DNA of 64,000 nt from CAVVEQ01 sp963806635. GTDB taxonomy: Bacteria; Chloroflexota; Anaerolineae; Anaerolineales; Anaerolineaceae. Below the pieces are notes generated by a model. That model made no database searches. It was not told the DNA's origin and was given only the letters and a program-made list of their open reading frames with translations. The position numbers were made by a program, and so were the translations under genes. Where the stretch lies: the NCBI GenBank assembly GCA_963806635.1, contig CAWDZA010000015.1:682001-746000 (forward strand), written 5' to 3'. Below, piece after piece: positions 53,638-63,458 of the stretch. Within the stretch, counting starts at the first letter, position 1. Each line of letters opens with the position of its first letter.

Positions 53638-55769
53638 AGAAATGGGCCTGGCTTGTTCTATTAATCCCCATCGGGTTGTATCTCCCAAACCTGAATCGGT
53701 TTGCATTCCCTCTTCTTTCCCAGTATTCAGATTTGCTCATCACGCATTGGCCAAATGCCAACTTCATTCATCAATCGGTATTCTCTCAATTCCAAATCCC
53801 TCTATGGAATGATTCAATCTTGGCGGGTTACCCATTTTTTGCAAACCCCTTGGCCGGGCTGTGGTATTTACCAGGGTGGATGGCGAACCTCTTCCCAACC
53901 TCAACTGCGTTCAACGGATTGTTCCTGGCGCACATTTTTGTTGGCGGGCTGGGAATTTATCTTCTCCTCCGTGATGAGGACTATCTCGTTGAATACGCAA
54001 TTTTGGGAGCTTTGGCTTTTGAACTTATGCCTAAATTATGGGCGCATTTTGCCCAGGGACACATCAGCCTTGTGTATGCAGTTTGCCTGACCCCCTGGTT
54101 GTTGTTGATCACCCGCCGGGCAATTCTATCCAAACCGGGGAATTATTATCGCTTTCTGCCTGCTTTCCTGATCGCTGCGATCATCCTGGCTGATCCACGC
54201 TGGCTGCCATATGCTTTGATTCTATGGTTCGCAATCATTGTGCACGTGTTCCGCAGTGAGAGGTCTCTTTTACGGGAAAATAAATGGTATTGGGGTAGAT
54301 TTTATTTAATCCACCTTGGATTGGGGACACTGATGTCCGCCATTCTGATCCTGCCTATGATCCAATACACCCAGCTTTCGACCCGAAGCCTGATGAAATT
54401 GCAGGATAACCTGTCATTTTCTCTGCCCTTATCCAAGTTGCTACTCGCCCTTTTTCCGTCTCCGGGCATCACAGCCGAATGGGTATTCTACCTGGGCGGG
54501 CTGGGCTTCATCGCGATATTGCTGATTCTGGCTAATCCTGAAGCTCGATCGAGGTCATTCGTCTGGCTGTCGGTATTTCTTTTTGGGATCCTTATTGCTA
54601 TCTCCGCTTCGAACCCGTTGTTTTCACAGGTGTGGCGGATCCCCGGGCTGAGCTTGATCAGGGTTCCCTCAAGAGCCTTATTTATGTGCGGATTCGCGGT
54701 CTGTTTTTTGATCCCCCTTGCCGTAAAGTCAGTAGTTAATAAATCTGGTTCGAGAAAAACTACAAATTTGATCCTGGCTGCATGTGCCGCTTTCGGTGGA
54801 TTGATCCTCGTAGCAAGTTTGGCTGCTGGTACTCCCGCAACATTGATCGGTGCGATTCAGGGTGCGGCATCGATTTTTATTTTTGCGATCATACTTTTCG
54901 TTCTTCACAACCGTAATTTTTCTGCCTCGTGGGTTTGGTTAATCACGGGGGTTTTACTTCTAGATTTCACTGCGTATAATTTCCGATCGATCCAATTTGT
55001 GGAAAATACAACTGCGTTTTCGAGCGGGAGTTCCTTCCTGAAGTTCTTATCCTCTCAAAAGGGTGAACCCTTCAGAATATTTACCCCCTCGAACAGCCTG
55101 CCGCAGCAAACCGCGAGCCAGGCGGGGGTGGAGATGGCGAACGGGATCGATCCCATACAGTTGATCACCCTGCAAGATTTTTCCCTGTTCAATATTCCCG
55201 GATCAGATAAATCAAACGGATACAGTATCACCTTTCCTCCCTTCCGCACCGGGACCCCGGAATCCGACAATCGAGATATATTATTGGATACCCAGAAGCT
55301 TGGATTACTGAATGTTAAATACGTTCTTTCTGCGTTCCCCGTCGAAAATGAGAGATTAGAACTTGTTGGGGTGGACAAGGAAGGATATATTTACGAAAAC
55401 TTGGATTTTCTTCCGCGTGGGTGGGTACAGAACGCGGCTTCACCTCCTGGTACTGAAATACTCGAGGTTCCTGTGGTTCACAAGAACGCGAATCAAATTT
55501 CCCTGACAACAAAACAGGGCGGTTCATTGATCCTTTCCGAAATAATGTACCCTGGCTGGAAAGCCTGGATCGACGGGCAACGTGTCACACTCAAACCGCA
55601 GGCAGGTATATTACGAAGTATTGAGGTCCCCGAAGGTGAACATGAAGTGATCTTCAGGTTCCAGCCGGATATTTTATGGCTCGGCTTAACCATCACTGCA
55701 TTGACAGCAATCGGACTCATCATATATGGGCTGGTCTCCTTACGGAGTATGCATGATAAATCAGCATGA
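53634..55769 (+). CDS. YfhO-like multi-pass membrane protein
   Basis: The 711-residue protein has about 12 membrane segments and early loop motifs HWPNANFIHQSVFSQFQIPLWNDSILAGYPFFANPLAG, typical of YfhO proteins. The C-terminal outer domain contains LLNVKYVLSAFPVEN and ends in GGSLILSEIMYPGWKAWIDGQRVTLKP...GEHEVIFRFQPD, before a last membrane helix. YfhO-family proteins are GT-C-type enzymes tied to glycosylation of lipoteichoic acid or other cell-surface polymers; the substrate here is unknown. It overlaps both neighbours, so the four genes form one operon. Confidence 0.8.
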   Translation: MKKWAWLVLLIPIGLYLPNLNRFAFPLLSQYSDLLITHWPNANFIHQSVFSQFQIPLWNDSILAGYPFFANPLAGLWYLPGWMANLFPTSTAFNGLFLAHIFVGGLGIYLLLRDEDYLVEYAILGALAFELMPKLWAHFAQGHISLVYAVCLTPWLLLITRRAILSKPGNYYRFLPAFLIAAIILADPRWLPYALILWFAIIVHVFRSERSLLRENKWYWGRFYLIHLGLGTLMSAILILPMIQYTQLSTRSLMKLQDNLSFSLPLSKLLLALFPSPGITAEWVFYLGGLGFIAILLILANPEARSRSFVWLSVFLFGILIAISASNPLFSQVWRIPGLSLIRVPSRALFMCGFAVCFLIPLAVKSVVNKSGSRKTTNLILAACAAFGGLILVASLAAGTPATLIGAIQGAASIFIFAIILFVLHNRNFSASWVWLITGVLLLDFTAYNFRSIQFVENTTAFSSGSSFLKFLSSQKGEPFRIFTPSNSLPQQTASQAGVEMANGIDPIQLITLQDFSLFNIPGSDKSNGYSITFPPFRTGTPESDNRDILLDTQKLGLLNVKYVLSAFPVENERLELVGVDKEGYIYENLDFLPRGWVQNAASPPGTEILEVPVVHKNANQISLTTKQGGSLILSEIMYPGWKAWIDGQRVTLKPQAGILRSIEVPEGEHEVIFRFQPDILWLGLTITALTAIGLIIYGLVSLRSMHDKSA

Positions 55770-57348
55770 GCGCCGCTGGCTGCTGGGATTCATCCTCGTA
55801 GTTATCCTTATTACCACGTTGCCTTACTTTATCGGACACCTCCGCCAAACCCCCGATTGGCGATTTTCTGGGTTGTTTTTCAGCCTTACGGACAGCAATT
55901 CCTACCTGGCCAAGATGCTTCGCGGCGCTGCCGGCGACTGGTTATTTCGCACACCCTATACAACTTTTCTACAGAAGGGAGTGTTGGCATTTTTGCCCTA
56001 CCTGGTCCTGGGCAAGCTCAGCGCCTTACCCGGGCAGTACGATCAGTTGATCGTTCTGTTTCAATTGTTTCGCGTCACAGGGATCGCTCTGCTCTGTTGG
56101 GCAATCTACCGATTTTTCTCCCGCTTCATAGATAATGTATCCCTTCGCCGGTTTGGATTGATTCTCGCGATTTTCGGTGGCGGTTTGGGATGGCTATCGG
56201 TCATTGGTCTAAATTCAATCTGGCAGGGGCGCCTGCCGGTGGAGTTGTACTCGCCGGAATCTTTTGGCTTTTTATCAATTTTGGGTATTCCCCACTTGCT
56301 TTTCGCGCGGGCATTACTGTTTATGGGTTTTGAAGAATTTTTATTTTCAAGGGTAATTCGGGGAAACATTATCCAATCATTGAAATTTCTGGCTCCATGG
56401 CTGCTGATAGGATTATTTCAGCCAATATCGCTGCTCACCGCTTGGGCGATCCTGGCAGGTTTTCTTTTGATTCTCACCGTATTTCGTAAATACCTTTATA
56501 TGGATGACTCAGCCGAATTCCACCGGTATTGGATCAACGCCCTCTGGGTTGCTGCGGTCACTTTTCCCATTCTGATCTATAACTTCGTGGCATTCCGTAT
56601 CGATCCGGTGCTCGCCTCGTGGCTGAGTCAAAATATATTGACCTCACCGCCGATCCAGGATTATCTTCTGGCTTTCTCACTGATCCTGCCTTTCGCAGGT
56701 TATGGTTTGGTGATTCTTTGGGGCAGAAATCGCAAGCACTTCCTTTTCTTTCTCGTTGCCATCTGCCTGTTCCCGGTTCTTGCTTATCTACCGTTTTCCA
56801 TCCAGCGGCGGTTACCTGAAGGGATCTGGATCTTCATGCTCGTGCCTTCGATGTTGGCAATTTCGATCATGGGCAGGCGGATGAAGGTCGCCTCCGTAGG
56901 AATTCTATCGCTTGGCATCCTCACCAGCCTAATAATCCTGCTTGGCTCGATGCAGAGCGTTTTTACTCCGGAATCACCCAGGTTCATTTCCAGCAAGGAA
57001 CTTGAGGCTATTCAGGTAATTCAATCACCGGAATTTATAGATAATCACGTCCTGGCCTCTTTCGACGAATCCAACCGCCTTGCTGCCTGGGCACCAGTAT
57101 TTCTGCTAACTGGTTTGGGACCAGAAAGCACAAATTTGAAAGATATTTCTCCACAGATTGATCGATTTTTTCAAAATCGGATGACCAAGGTTGAGGAAGC
57201 AGCATTTTTGGATAAATATGGGATTGATTACGTAATTTATGGGCCGGAGGAGCAGAAACTCGGACTCTGGGAGGGCGAAACCAGACCCTTTTTAACCAGA
57301 ATATTTGCTAATGGTGTTTATGAGATCTTTAAGGTAAACGGAAGATGA
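55753..57348 (+). CDS. multi-pass membrane protein, GT-C-like (paralogue of 52108 gene)
   Basis: This 531-residue protein starts at ATG 55753 with GGAG six bases upstream, overlapping the previous gene by 17 bases. It has about 11-13 membrane segments, an early loop FSLTDSNSYLAKMLRGAAGDWLFRTPY and a C-terminal domain with ASFDESNRLAAWAPVFLLTGLGPEST. It resembles the product of 52108 in order and size, which suggests duplication within the operon. It probably acts in building or decorating a surface glycan, but no substrate can be given. Confidence 0.65.
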   Translation: MINQHERRWLLGFILVVILITTLPYFIGHLRQTPDWRFSGLFFSLTDSNSYLAKMLRGAAGDWLFRTPYTTFLQKGVLAFLPYLVLGKLSALPGQYDQLIVLFQLFRVTGIALLCWAIYRFFSRFIDNVSLRRFGLILAIFGGGLGWLSVIGLNSIWQGRLPVELYSPESFGFLSILGIPHLLFARALLFMGFEEFLFSRVIRGNIIQSLKFLAPWLLIGLFQPISLLTAWAILAGFLLILTVFRKYLYMDDSAEFHRYWINALWVAAVTFPILIYNFVAFRIDPVLASWLSQNILTSPPIQDYLLAFSLILPFAGYGLVILWGRNRKHFLFFLVAICLFPVLAYLPFSIQRRLPEGIWIFMLVPSMLAISIMGRRMKVASVGILSLGILTSLIILLGSMQSVFTPESPRFISSKELEAIQVIQSPEFIDNHVLASFDESNRLAAWAPVFLLTGLGPESTNLKDISPQIDRFFQNRMTKVEEAAFLDKYGIDYVIYGPEEQKLGLWEGETRPFLTRIFANGVYEIFKVNGR

Positions 57349-57358
57349 TTTATATCTT

Positions 57359-59689
57359 ATGAAAGGAAACAATTTTTCCCGGATGGTGTATCTTCTGGTA
57401 ATTATTCTTCCTTTCTCGCTCTTTCTTTTACCCTCGATCCAGGGAAAGTCCCTTTTTTGGGGTGTCTCTTCGCTTCAATTTATTCCCTGGCGTGGGCTTG
57501 CAATGGATTCGATACTCCACGGTCAAATCCCATTTATAAATCCTTACAACGGATTAGGTTCACCTCTTCTAGCCAATTACCAATTGGCTTTGTTCTATCC
57601 CTTCAATTGGCTACAACTCCCGATCTACGCCGCCTGGGGCAACCCGGGACTTGCTGTGAGTTACAACCTGCTCGTCCCGCTGCATTTATCCCTGGCTGCA
57701 GGTGGGATGATTCTGTTCCTTAGGAAGATCAAATTAAACCCAATTGCCAGCGGATTTGGCGCTCTGACTTTTTCGCTTTGCAGCTATCTCATCGCGCGTA
57801 CTTCTTTCTTCAGCATTATCTGGACGTTGACCTGGCTGCCCTGGATGATGTTCACATTTACCGTTTTGATATTTTCATTGATGGAAAGTCCGTTGAATCG
57901 AAGGCAGATTTTGTGGAAATTTCTTGGTTTTATTGGTATTTTTTCGCTGCTGCTCCTTGCCGGTCACGCTCAAACCGCCTGGTACAGTATATTGATCACT
58001 GCAGGTTGGGGGGTTGCGTACGGTTTTTACCTAAAAAAATGGTTGGGCGTTTTGAAATCCATAGGCGTATTTTTCGCCGGGGGAATCATCGCGGCCATGA
58101 TTACCGCCGTACAACTCATCCCCACATGGGAATATTTGCAGCAATCCCAACGGGCGGGTTCTGTCGCCTTTGATTATGCGATGACTTACTCCTTTTGGCC
58201 ATGGCGCTTGATCACATTTTTCCTGCCAGATTTCTTCGGTAATCCGGGGATGGGCACTTTCTGGGGTTATGGAAATTACTGGGAGGATGCCTGCTATATC
58301 GGTTTGATACCGGTCGTTCTCGCAGTTTATGCGATCTTTCGCCGCAAACGGATCGCAGATAAACCCCTCCACATAATCGCGTTGACTTATTTTGGAGTAG
58401 CAGCAGCGATTTCAATCCTTTTGGCTTTAGGGAAAAATACCCCCATTTTTGGATTTCTTTTCAATAACATTCCCACCTTCAACATGTTTCAAGCGCCAGC
58501 GCGATGGGTAATTCTGGTGTGTTTTTCGTTAACGGTGCTCGCTGCCATAGGTTTTGAGATACTAATTGGTCCCAGTAAAAGAAAACAAAAATCAATCATC
58601 CTGTTCATCGTCCTCGCTGCTGGGGTGATCGTGGCGGGTTGTGTGGCATTGGTCCTCCTGCCCGGGATTCCCCGTACGATGCCGATTTCTTTGATCAGGG
58701 CAGGGGTGATCGGTGTTTGCACTTTGCTTATCATTTTCTTTATCCCAAAATTTGCTGGTTCGGAAAAAATGCACTTATTGGCAGCTGGAATTCTTCTCAT
58801 CACCGCGCTTGATCTATTGACGATCGCCTCGCCATTAATTCCATTTACAGATCTAAAACTATATCAGTCAGAGGTAAAAACAGAGGACTCCTCGCTGCTG
58901 GAGCCGAGAGTGTATATCCAGCCAGATGACGAATATGACCTCAAGTTCGCCAGGTTCTTCCGCACCCATGATTTTCGCCCCATCGAGAATTGGGAGAATT
59001 TGCGGGCTGTTAACCTGCCAAATTCCAATATCCTTTCCAATACCGCGTTTGTGAACAATTTCGATCCGATGGTACCTGCTTCTTATCAGGCATTGATCAA
59101 GCAGCTAGAATCGACGGATAATGCCGCACTCCTCCAATGGCTCAGGCACCTCAATGTCCGTTCGTTCGAGCAAATCGATATCGAAACGCCTTTGGGTATA
59201 AAAATGCGGGGCGTTGCGGATAGCCGTTTTTTGAATGCATTTCAATGCAACGAATCGAATGGAGTTTTAATAGTCAATGGCAAGGTTGATCCTGAACACC
59301 CGATCTTCATCGACCCTTCAACAAATCAGGGGGTCGCTGACAATTGTAGAACCCTCGATGAGATAAGCACGGAGCTTCATAGCAGCGGATCAAGTTCAAT
59401 CGAGATTGATCTTTCCAGTTCAAAGCCCGTCTGGATAGAACTGGCATTGATCTGGTATCCAGGTTGGAAGGCCACCCTGGATGAAATCAGTATCGATATT
59501 TATAAGGTCAATGGAATTCTCATCGGACTGCAGGCCCCTGCAGGAGATCATCATCTCGTCCTGAGATATGATCCCGAATCCTATAAAATTGGGTTGACGA
59601 TCTCCATAGCAACCATTTTTCTCCTTTTCATTTTTACGGCGATTGTGATCGTACGGCAACGAAAGAAAGTGCAACATGAAAAAGAATAA
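57359..59689 (+). CDS. YfhO-like multi-pass membrane protein (paralogue)
   Basis: The 776-residue protein has the YfhO pattern: LQFIPWRGLAMDSILHGQIPFINPYNGLGSPLLANYQLALFYPFNWL, later DFFGNPGMGTFWGYGNYWEDACYIGL, FNMFQAPARWVILVCFSLTVLAAIGFE, and an outer C-terminal domain ending LALIWYPGWKATLDEISIDIYKVNGILIGLQAPAGDHHLVLRYDPE before a last helix. It is the fourth membrane protein of the operon and a paralogue of the 53634 gene. It overlaps the moxR start by 14 bases. Confidence 0.8.
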   Translation: MKGNNFSRMVYLLVIILPFSLFLLPSIQGKSLFWGVSSLQFIPWRGLAMDSILHGQIPFINPYNGLGSPLLANYQLALFYPFNWLQLPIYAAWGNPGLAVSYNLLVPLHLSLAAGGMILFLRKIKLNPIASGFGALTFSLCSYLIARTSFFSIIWTLTWLPWMMFTFTVLIFSLMESPLNRRQILWKFLGFIGIFSLLLLAGHAQTAWYSILITAGWGVAYGFYLKKWLGVLKSIGVFFAGGIIAAMITAVQLIPTWEYLQQSQRAGSVAFDYAMTYSFWPWRLITFFLPDFFGNPGMGTFWGYGNYWEDACYIGLIPVVLAVYAIFRRKRIADKPLHIIALTYFGVAAAISILLALGKNTPIFGFLFNNIPTFNMFQAPARWVILVCFSLTVLAAIGFEILIGPSKRKQKSIILFIVLAAGVIVAGCVALVLLPGIPRTMPISLIRAGVIGVCTLLIIFFIPKFAGSEKMHLLAAGILLITALDLLTIASPLIPFTDLKLYQSEVKTEDSSLLEPRVYIQPDDEYDLKFARFFRTHDFRPIENWENLRAVNLPNSNILSNTAFVNNFDPMVPASYQALIKQLESTDNAALLQWLRHLNVRSFEQIDIETPLGIKMRGVADSRFLNAFQCNESNGVLIVNGKVDPEHPIFIDPSTNQGVADNCRTLDEISTELHSSGSSSIEIDLSSSKPVWIELALIWYPGWKATLDEISIDIYKVNGILIGLQAPAGDHHLVLRYDPESYKIGLTISIATIFLLFIFTAIVIVRQRKKVQHEKE

Positions 59690-60638
59690 CCCATTAATTT
59701 CCATCCCTGAATTTTCCAGTACAGTGCTCGATAACCTCGAAAAAGTGATCGTTGGAAAGCGGGATAAGCTCGAGTTCGCACTGATCGCATTGCTTTGCGA
59801 AGGACACCTCCTGATCGAGGATATCCCCGGAGTCGGGAAAACCATGCTGGCACGCAGCCTGGCCGCTTCGCTGGGGGTGGACTTCAACCGCATCCAATTC
59901 ACGCCGGATATGCTCCCAGGGGATATCACCGGGGTTTCCATCTTTAATCAAAAGACCCAGAGCTTTGAATTCCGTCCGGGGCCGATCATTTCCAACATCA
60001 TTTTGGCGGATGAGATCAACCGCGCTTCACCCAAAACGCAATCAGCGCTGCTGGAAGCCATGGAGGAAAAACAGGTCACCGTGGACCGATCGACACATCC
60101 ATTATCCCGGCCGTTTATGGTTCTGGCTACTCAAAACCCAATAGAATATGAGGGAACTTATCCGTTGCCCGAAGCGCAAATGGATCGATTTTTTATGAAA
60201 ATAGATCTTGGCTATCCGCTATTGCTGGATGAGATGACGATTCTCTCCAACCAGCAACTTCAACATCCAATTAATTCTTTAAAACCAGTAACTTCACCCA
60301 AACAGATCCTCGCAGCATGTGATGCGGTGAAAAAAGTGCATGTTTCCAAATCGGTCGAAAAATATATTGTGCTCCTTGTGCGGGCGACCCGGCACCATGA
60401 ATCTGTGTATCTTGGTGCAAGCCCGCGGGGAAGCATCGGTTTGTATAAAGCCGGGCAAGCCCTGGCTGCCATCCAGGGAAGAGATTATGTCCTACCGGAT
60501 GATATTAAAAAGATCGCCATTCCGGTGTTATCGCACCGGATTGTCATCAAATCCGCCGCCAGAGTTCACAACCTGACTTCCGTGGATATTATCAAGGAGA
60601 CCTTGAACTCCGTCGAGGTTCCGGTCAAAGCCGATTGA
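59676..60638 (+). CDS. MoxR family AAA+ ATPase
   Basis: The 320-residue protein has Walker A GVGKTMLARSLA, Walker B ILADEINRASPKTQSALLEAMEE, sensor 1 PFMVLATQNPIEYEGTYPLPEAQMDRF and a C-terminal helical lid. MoxR ATPases act as chaperones for assembly or activation of complexes and often pair with DUF58 proteins, as here. It follows the YfhO-like gene with a 14-base overlap, so it may help regulate or assemble that membrane machinery. That link is inferred. Confidence 0.93.
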   Translation: MKKNNPLISIPEFSSTVLDNLEKVIVGKRDKLEFALIALLCEGHLLIEDIPGVGKTMLARSLAASLGVDFNRIQFTPDMLPGDITGVSIFNQKTQSFEFRPGPIISNIILADEINRASPKTQSALLEAMEEKQVTVDRSTHPLSRPFMVLATQNPIEYEGTYPLPEAQMDRFFMKIDLGYPLLLDEMTILSNQQLQHPINSLKPVTSPKQILAACDAVKKVHVSKSVEKYIVLLVRATRHHESVYLGASPRGSIGLYKAGQALAAIQGRDYVLPDDIKKIAIPVLSHRIVIKSAARVHNLTSVDIIKETLNSVEVPVKAD

Positions 60639-60647
60639 AGCGATTGA

Positions 60648-61916
60648 ATGAAAATTCAGTCCAGGTTCTGGTATGCATTAGCTGGTTTACTGGTTTGTAT
60701 CGGAATTGACGTATTTTTCCACCAATTGATCCTGCAAAGGATCGCCGTTCTGTTGGGATTGATCCTGGTGGTCGGGTATTTCTGGGCAGCATTTTCACTC
60801 AGAGGAATTCTATTTATTAGAAAGTCCCGTTTTTCCAGGTTTGAATGCGGAGAGGTGTTCGAGGAAGATTACGAGATCAGGAATGATTACTTCCTGCCGA
60901 AGCTTTGGATCCAGGTGGAAGATGGAAGTGATCTTCCCTCCAAACCTGCTGGGAGAACAATATCCCAGATCCGGGCGCATACCTCCCTTTACTTTCAATC
61001 ATTAGTGGTCCTTTCCAAACGTGGTGAATTCGCGCTGGGACCCACCATCCTTCATTCCGGCGATCCTTTCGGTTTTTTCCACCGATCACTGGCAATGGAG
61101 CCCAAATCCTCCATCCTTGTACTTCCGCTCATTTTTCCTTTGGAAAGGGATTGGAATCCCAAAGGGGATTTGTCTGGCGGGAAAGCCCATCGAGAGCAAA
61201 AATCGCTCTCTTCGCAAAACGCAACAGCAGTGAGGGAATACCAACCCGGGGATGCCCTGAATAAAATCCATTGGAAATCGAGTGTCCGGGCTCAAAAATG
61301 GATGGTGAAGGAGTTCGAACGAGAACCACTTGCCAACATCTGGCTCATCCTGGACTGCAACGCTTCTGGATATTTTTCGTACGAAACCAAGGAAGAATCT
61401 GATCTGCTATTACCCCGCGATATCCGCCATTACCAAGCCCAGCAAATTTTACCGCGGGATAATTTTGAATATGCTGTGAGTGCGGCGGCTTCGTTGATTG
61501 AGTATTTCACATCGATCAGCAGGGGAGTGGGATTATTAGTCTCAGGTGAAAAATTGGTATCGATCTTTCCTGAAAAAGGGAACCGTCAACGAACGGTATT
61601 ATTTGAAGCGCTCACGTACGTTAAAGTGGTTCCTCACGCTCCTTTATCGACCGTGATCCAGTCCCAATCGGCCAGGATTAACAAAGGTAACGCAGTAATA
61701 ATCATAACCTCCCTGTTGGAGGAGGAACTGCTAAATTCTTTCGGTATGCTGCACCAAAAAGGGGTGAACATTCTCCTGGTTTATGTAGATCCCCATTCTT
61801 TTTCAGGAATTTCTGGTGGCAATCCTCAAGTAAAATCCCAAACAGACCCAGGGATACCAACCCTTGTAATTAGATACGGGGATGACCTTGGCAGAGAGCT
61901 GGCTGAAGCGATTTGA
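60648..61916 (+). CDS. DUF58 domain protein
   Basis: The 422-residue protein has two N-terminal membrane segments (about 10-50), a beta-rich middle region, then the DUF58 motif AVREYQPGDALNKIHWKSSVRAQKWMVKEFEREP and a vWA-like fold (ANIWLILDCNASG, GVGLLVSGEKLVSIFP, NAVIIITSLLEEELL). DUF58 proteins pair with MoxR ATPases; the metal-site serine of the classical vWA motif is not obvious. It starts nine bases after moxR. Confidence 0.92.
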   Translation: MKIQSRFWYALAGLLVCIGIDVFFHQLILQRIAVLLGLILVVGYFWAAFSLRGILFIRKSRFSRFECGEVFEEDYEIRNDYFLPKLWIQVEDGSDLPSKPAGRTISQIRAHTSLYFQSLVVLSKRGEFALGPTILHSGDPFGFFHRSLAMEPKSSILVLPLIFPLERDWNPKGDLSGGKAHREQKSLSSQNATAVREYQPGDALNKIHWKSSVRAQKWMVKEFEREPLANIWLILDCNASGYFSYETKEESDLLLPRDIRHYQAQQILPRDNFEYAVSAAASLIEYFTSISRGVGLLVSGEKLVSIFPEKGNRQRTVLFEALTYVKVVPHAPLSTVIQSQSARINKGNAVIIITSLLEEELLNSFGMLHQKGVNILLVYVDPHSFSGISGGNPQVKSQTDPGIPTLVIRYGDDLGRELAEAI

Positions 61917-61932
61917 ATTAAAGGGGTAGGTT

Positions 61933-62415
61933 TTAGTGACTTGTTGGATTTCCCCGTAGTAATTCAAGCGCGTGGGGAAGCAGGGGAATGATCACTTTGA
62001 GGTTCTCGACAGCGCCTTTCGGGTTGCCTGGTAGATTAATGATCAATTTTTGATTTAATATTCCCGCGGTTCCACGCGAAAGTACAGATTTTGGATTGAT
62101 TTTATAACTTTCCATCAGCATGATCTGAGCCAGCGGGGCGGCTTCCTTATCCAAGATCTCTTTCGTCGCCTCTGGTGTGACATCCCGTGCAGTAAAACCG
62201 GTTCCCCCGGTGGTTAGGATCATGTCTACCGCAGGATCAAGCGCCATCTCCCGTAACTGTTCCTGGATCAGGGCTTTTTCATCAGGAACTACGACCATCC
62301 GATTCACCATCCAACCGCTTTCAAGGATCATAGTCTCCAACGCGGGACCGGAAAGATCCTCCCGCTTCCCGTTGAAAACCCCATCAGAAACCGTAATGAC
62401 GGCAAAATTGATCAT
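61933..62415 (-). CDS. mogA: molybdopterin adenylyltransferase, MogA/MoaB family
   Basis: The 160-residue protein has VITVSDGVFNGKREDLSGPALETMI, the family signature TTGGTGFTARDVTPEAT, a second ILSRGTAGILNQKLIINLPGNPKGAVENLKVIIPLLPHALELLRG block and no other domain. It adenylylates molybdopterin before molybdenum insertion. Its start has GGAGGAAA upstream and overlaps the response regulator stop by four bases. No other molybdenum cofactor genes are in the window. Confidence 0.92.
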   Translation of the reverse strand: MINFAVITVSDGVFNGKREDLSGPALETMILESGWMVNRMVVVPDEKALIQEQLREMALDPAVDMILTTGGTGFTARDVTPEATKEILDKEAAPLAQIMLMESYKINPKSVLSRGTAGILNQKLIINLPGNPKGAVENLKVIIPLLPHALELLRGNPTSH

Positions 62416-62789
62416 TTTTCCTCCGGACCTATAGCGTTATTTAACCAATCGATCAATTCCTTTGGCATAAAAGGCTTCATCAGGAATCCATCCGCGCCAG
62501 CAGCCAGACATTCCTGGCGTAATTCCAAACCGGAAGTCATCAAGATCTTAACAGACCCTTGCACCGCCTGAAGCCGTAACTCTGCCAGAAATTCCAAGCC
62601 ATTAAGTTCACCCAAATGCACATCCATGAAAATTGCCGCAGGTTTTTCCTGGAGAATGGTGTCAATTATCGAACTTTTTTTAAGATCAATGGGAAAAACT
62701 GGTTGATAACCTTCCAAAACCAGCACCTTTCCCAATAAGGGCAGCATGGTCCGGTCATCTTCCAATAATAGAACCTTATTATTCCTCAT
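62412..62789 (-). CDS. single-domain response regulator
   Basis: The 125-residue protein consists only of a receiver domain: LLLEDDRTM (acidic pocket), phospho-acceptor Asp in AAIFMDVHLGELNGLEFL near residue 56, a switch ILMTSG, and conserved KPF near 105. There is no output domain, so it must act by binding a partner, as CheY-like proteins do. No histidine kinase is adjacent. It is translationally coupled to mogA. Confidence 0.9.
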   Translation of the reverse strand: MRNNKVLLLEDDRTMLPLLGKVLVLEGYQPVFPIDLKKSSIIDTILQEKPAAIFMDVHLGELNGLEFLAELRLQAVQGSVKILMTSGLELRQECLAAGADGFLMKPFMPKELIDWLNNAIGPEEK

Positions 62790-62897
62790 TATCTTCCCAC
62801 CCCTATACGAATCACCGGAAGTCTAAATCGCATATTCCCAAAATTTAATTAGGTGTTTCATAGCTTTCCAGATACTCAGAAAATTCATCCCAACAGG

Positions 62898-62971
62898 CGC
62901 CCCTGGTGAGACTTGAACTCACAACCATCGGATTAGAAGTCCGGTGCTCTGTCCAATTGAGCTACAGGGGC
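62898..62971 (-). tRNA. tRNA-Arg (anticodon TCT)
   Basis: This is a 74-nt cloverleaf with acceptor GCCCCTG/CAGGGGC and discriminator G, and anticodon loop CTTCTAA giving TCT. The outermost anticodon-stem pair is a C/A mismatch (CCGGA/TCCGA). The T-loop is AGTTCAAGTCT. CCA is not encoded. Confidence 0.94.
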
Positions 62972-63186
62972 ATATTCAGATTTTGTCCGCTCCGAATATC
63001 GGTCACATTAATTGACCGCGCTCGAAAATCGGTTTATTCTAACATGACCCAAAAAACCGCTCAAACCGAATTCTTGGGATCAGAATCTTAAACCATAACA
63101 TTTTCCCCCCTTGTTAATATTTGCCGTAAAATAGTAAGCATTCTATCCAACAGTTTTTCCCACACTTTGAAGGCAAGGAGGATTAC

Positions 63187-63444
63187 ATGAATACTGTGGA
63201 TTGCGAAAAGCTTAAACAACTTCGAGATGATGCTTATACCCAACTTGTGATGGTTCAAATCGAAGCCAAGGAGAATTCCGCAAAAAAAGGAATTTTTGGC
63301 GTGTTTTCCGGTAAGGGGAAGTCGGGTGATGCCGAAACCAACCCCCCATCACCAGCAGATCAGGATATTGAAGATCGCTTGGCAGCAGCGAAAAAGAAAT
63401 ATGATGAAGCCAGGCAGAATTACGAAAATAACTGCAAGGGCTAG
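63187..63444 (+). CDS. small charged helical protein, unknown
   Basis: The 85-residue protein has two probable helices (about 5-32 and 58-82) joined by a Gly/Lys/Pro linker, with no membrane segment or known motif. It has a very good AAGGAGG site and starts at ATG 63187. Two cysteines near the ends (Cys6 and Cys83) could bond. It converges with the gene on the opposite strand, with 14 bases between them. Confidence 0.6.
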   Translation: MNTVDCEKLKQLRDDAYTQLVMVQIEAKENSAKKGIFGVFSGKGKSGDAETNPPSPADQDIEDRLAAAKKKYDEARQNYENNCKG

Positions 63445-63458
63445 TTAGCCTGACCCCG

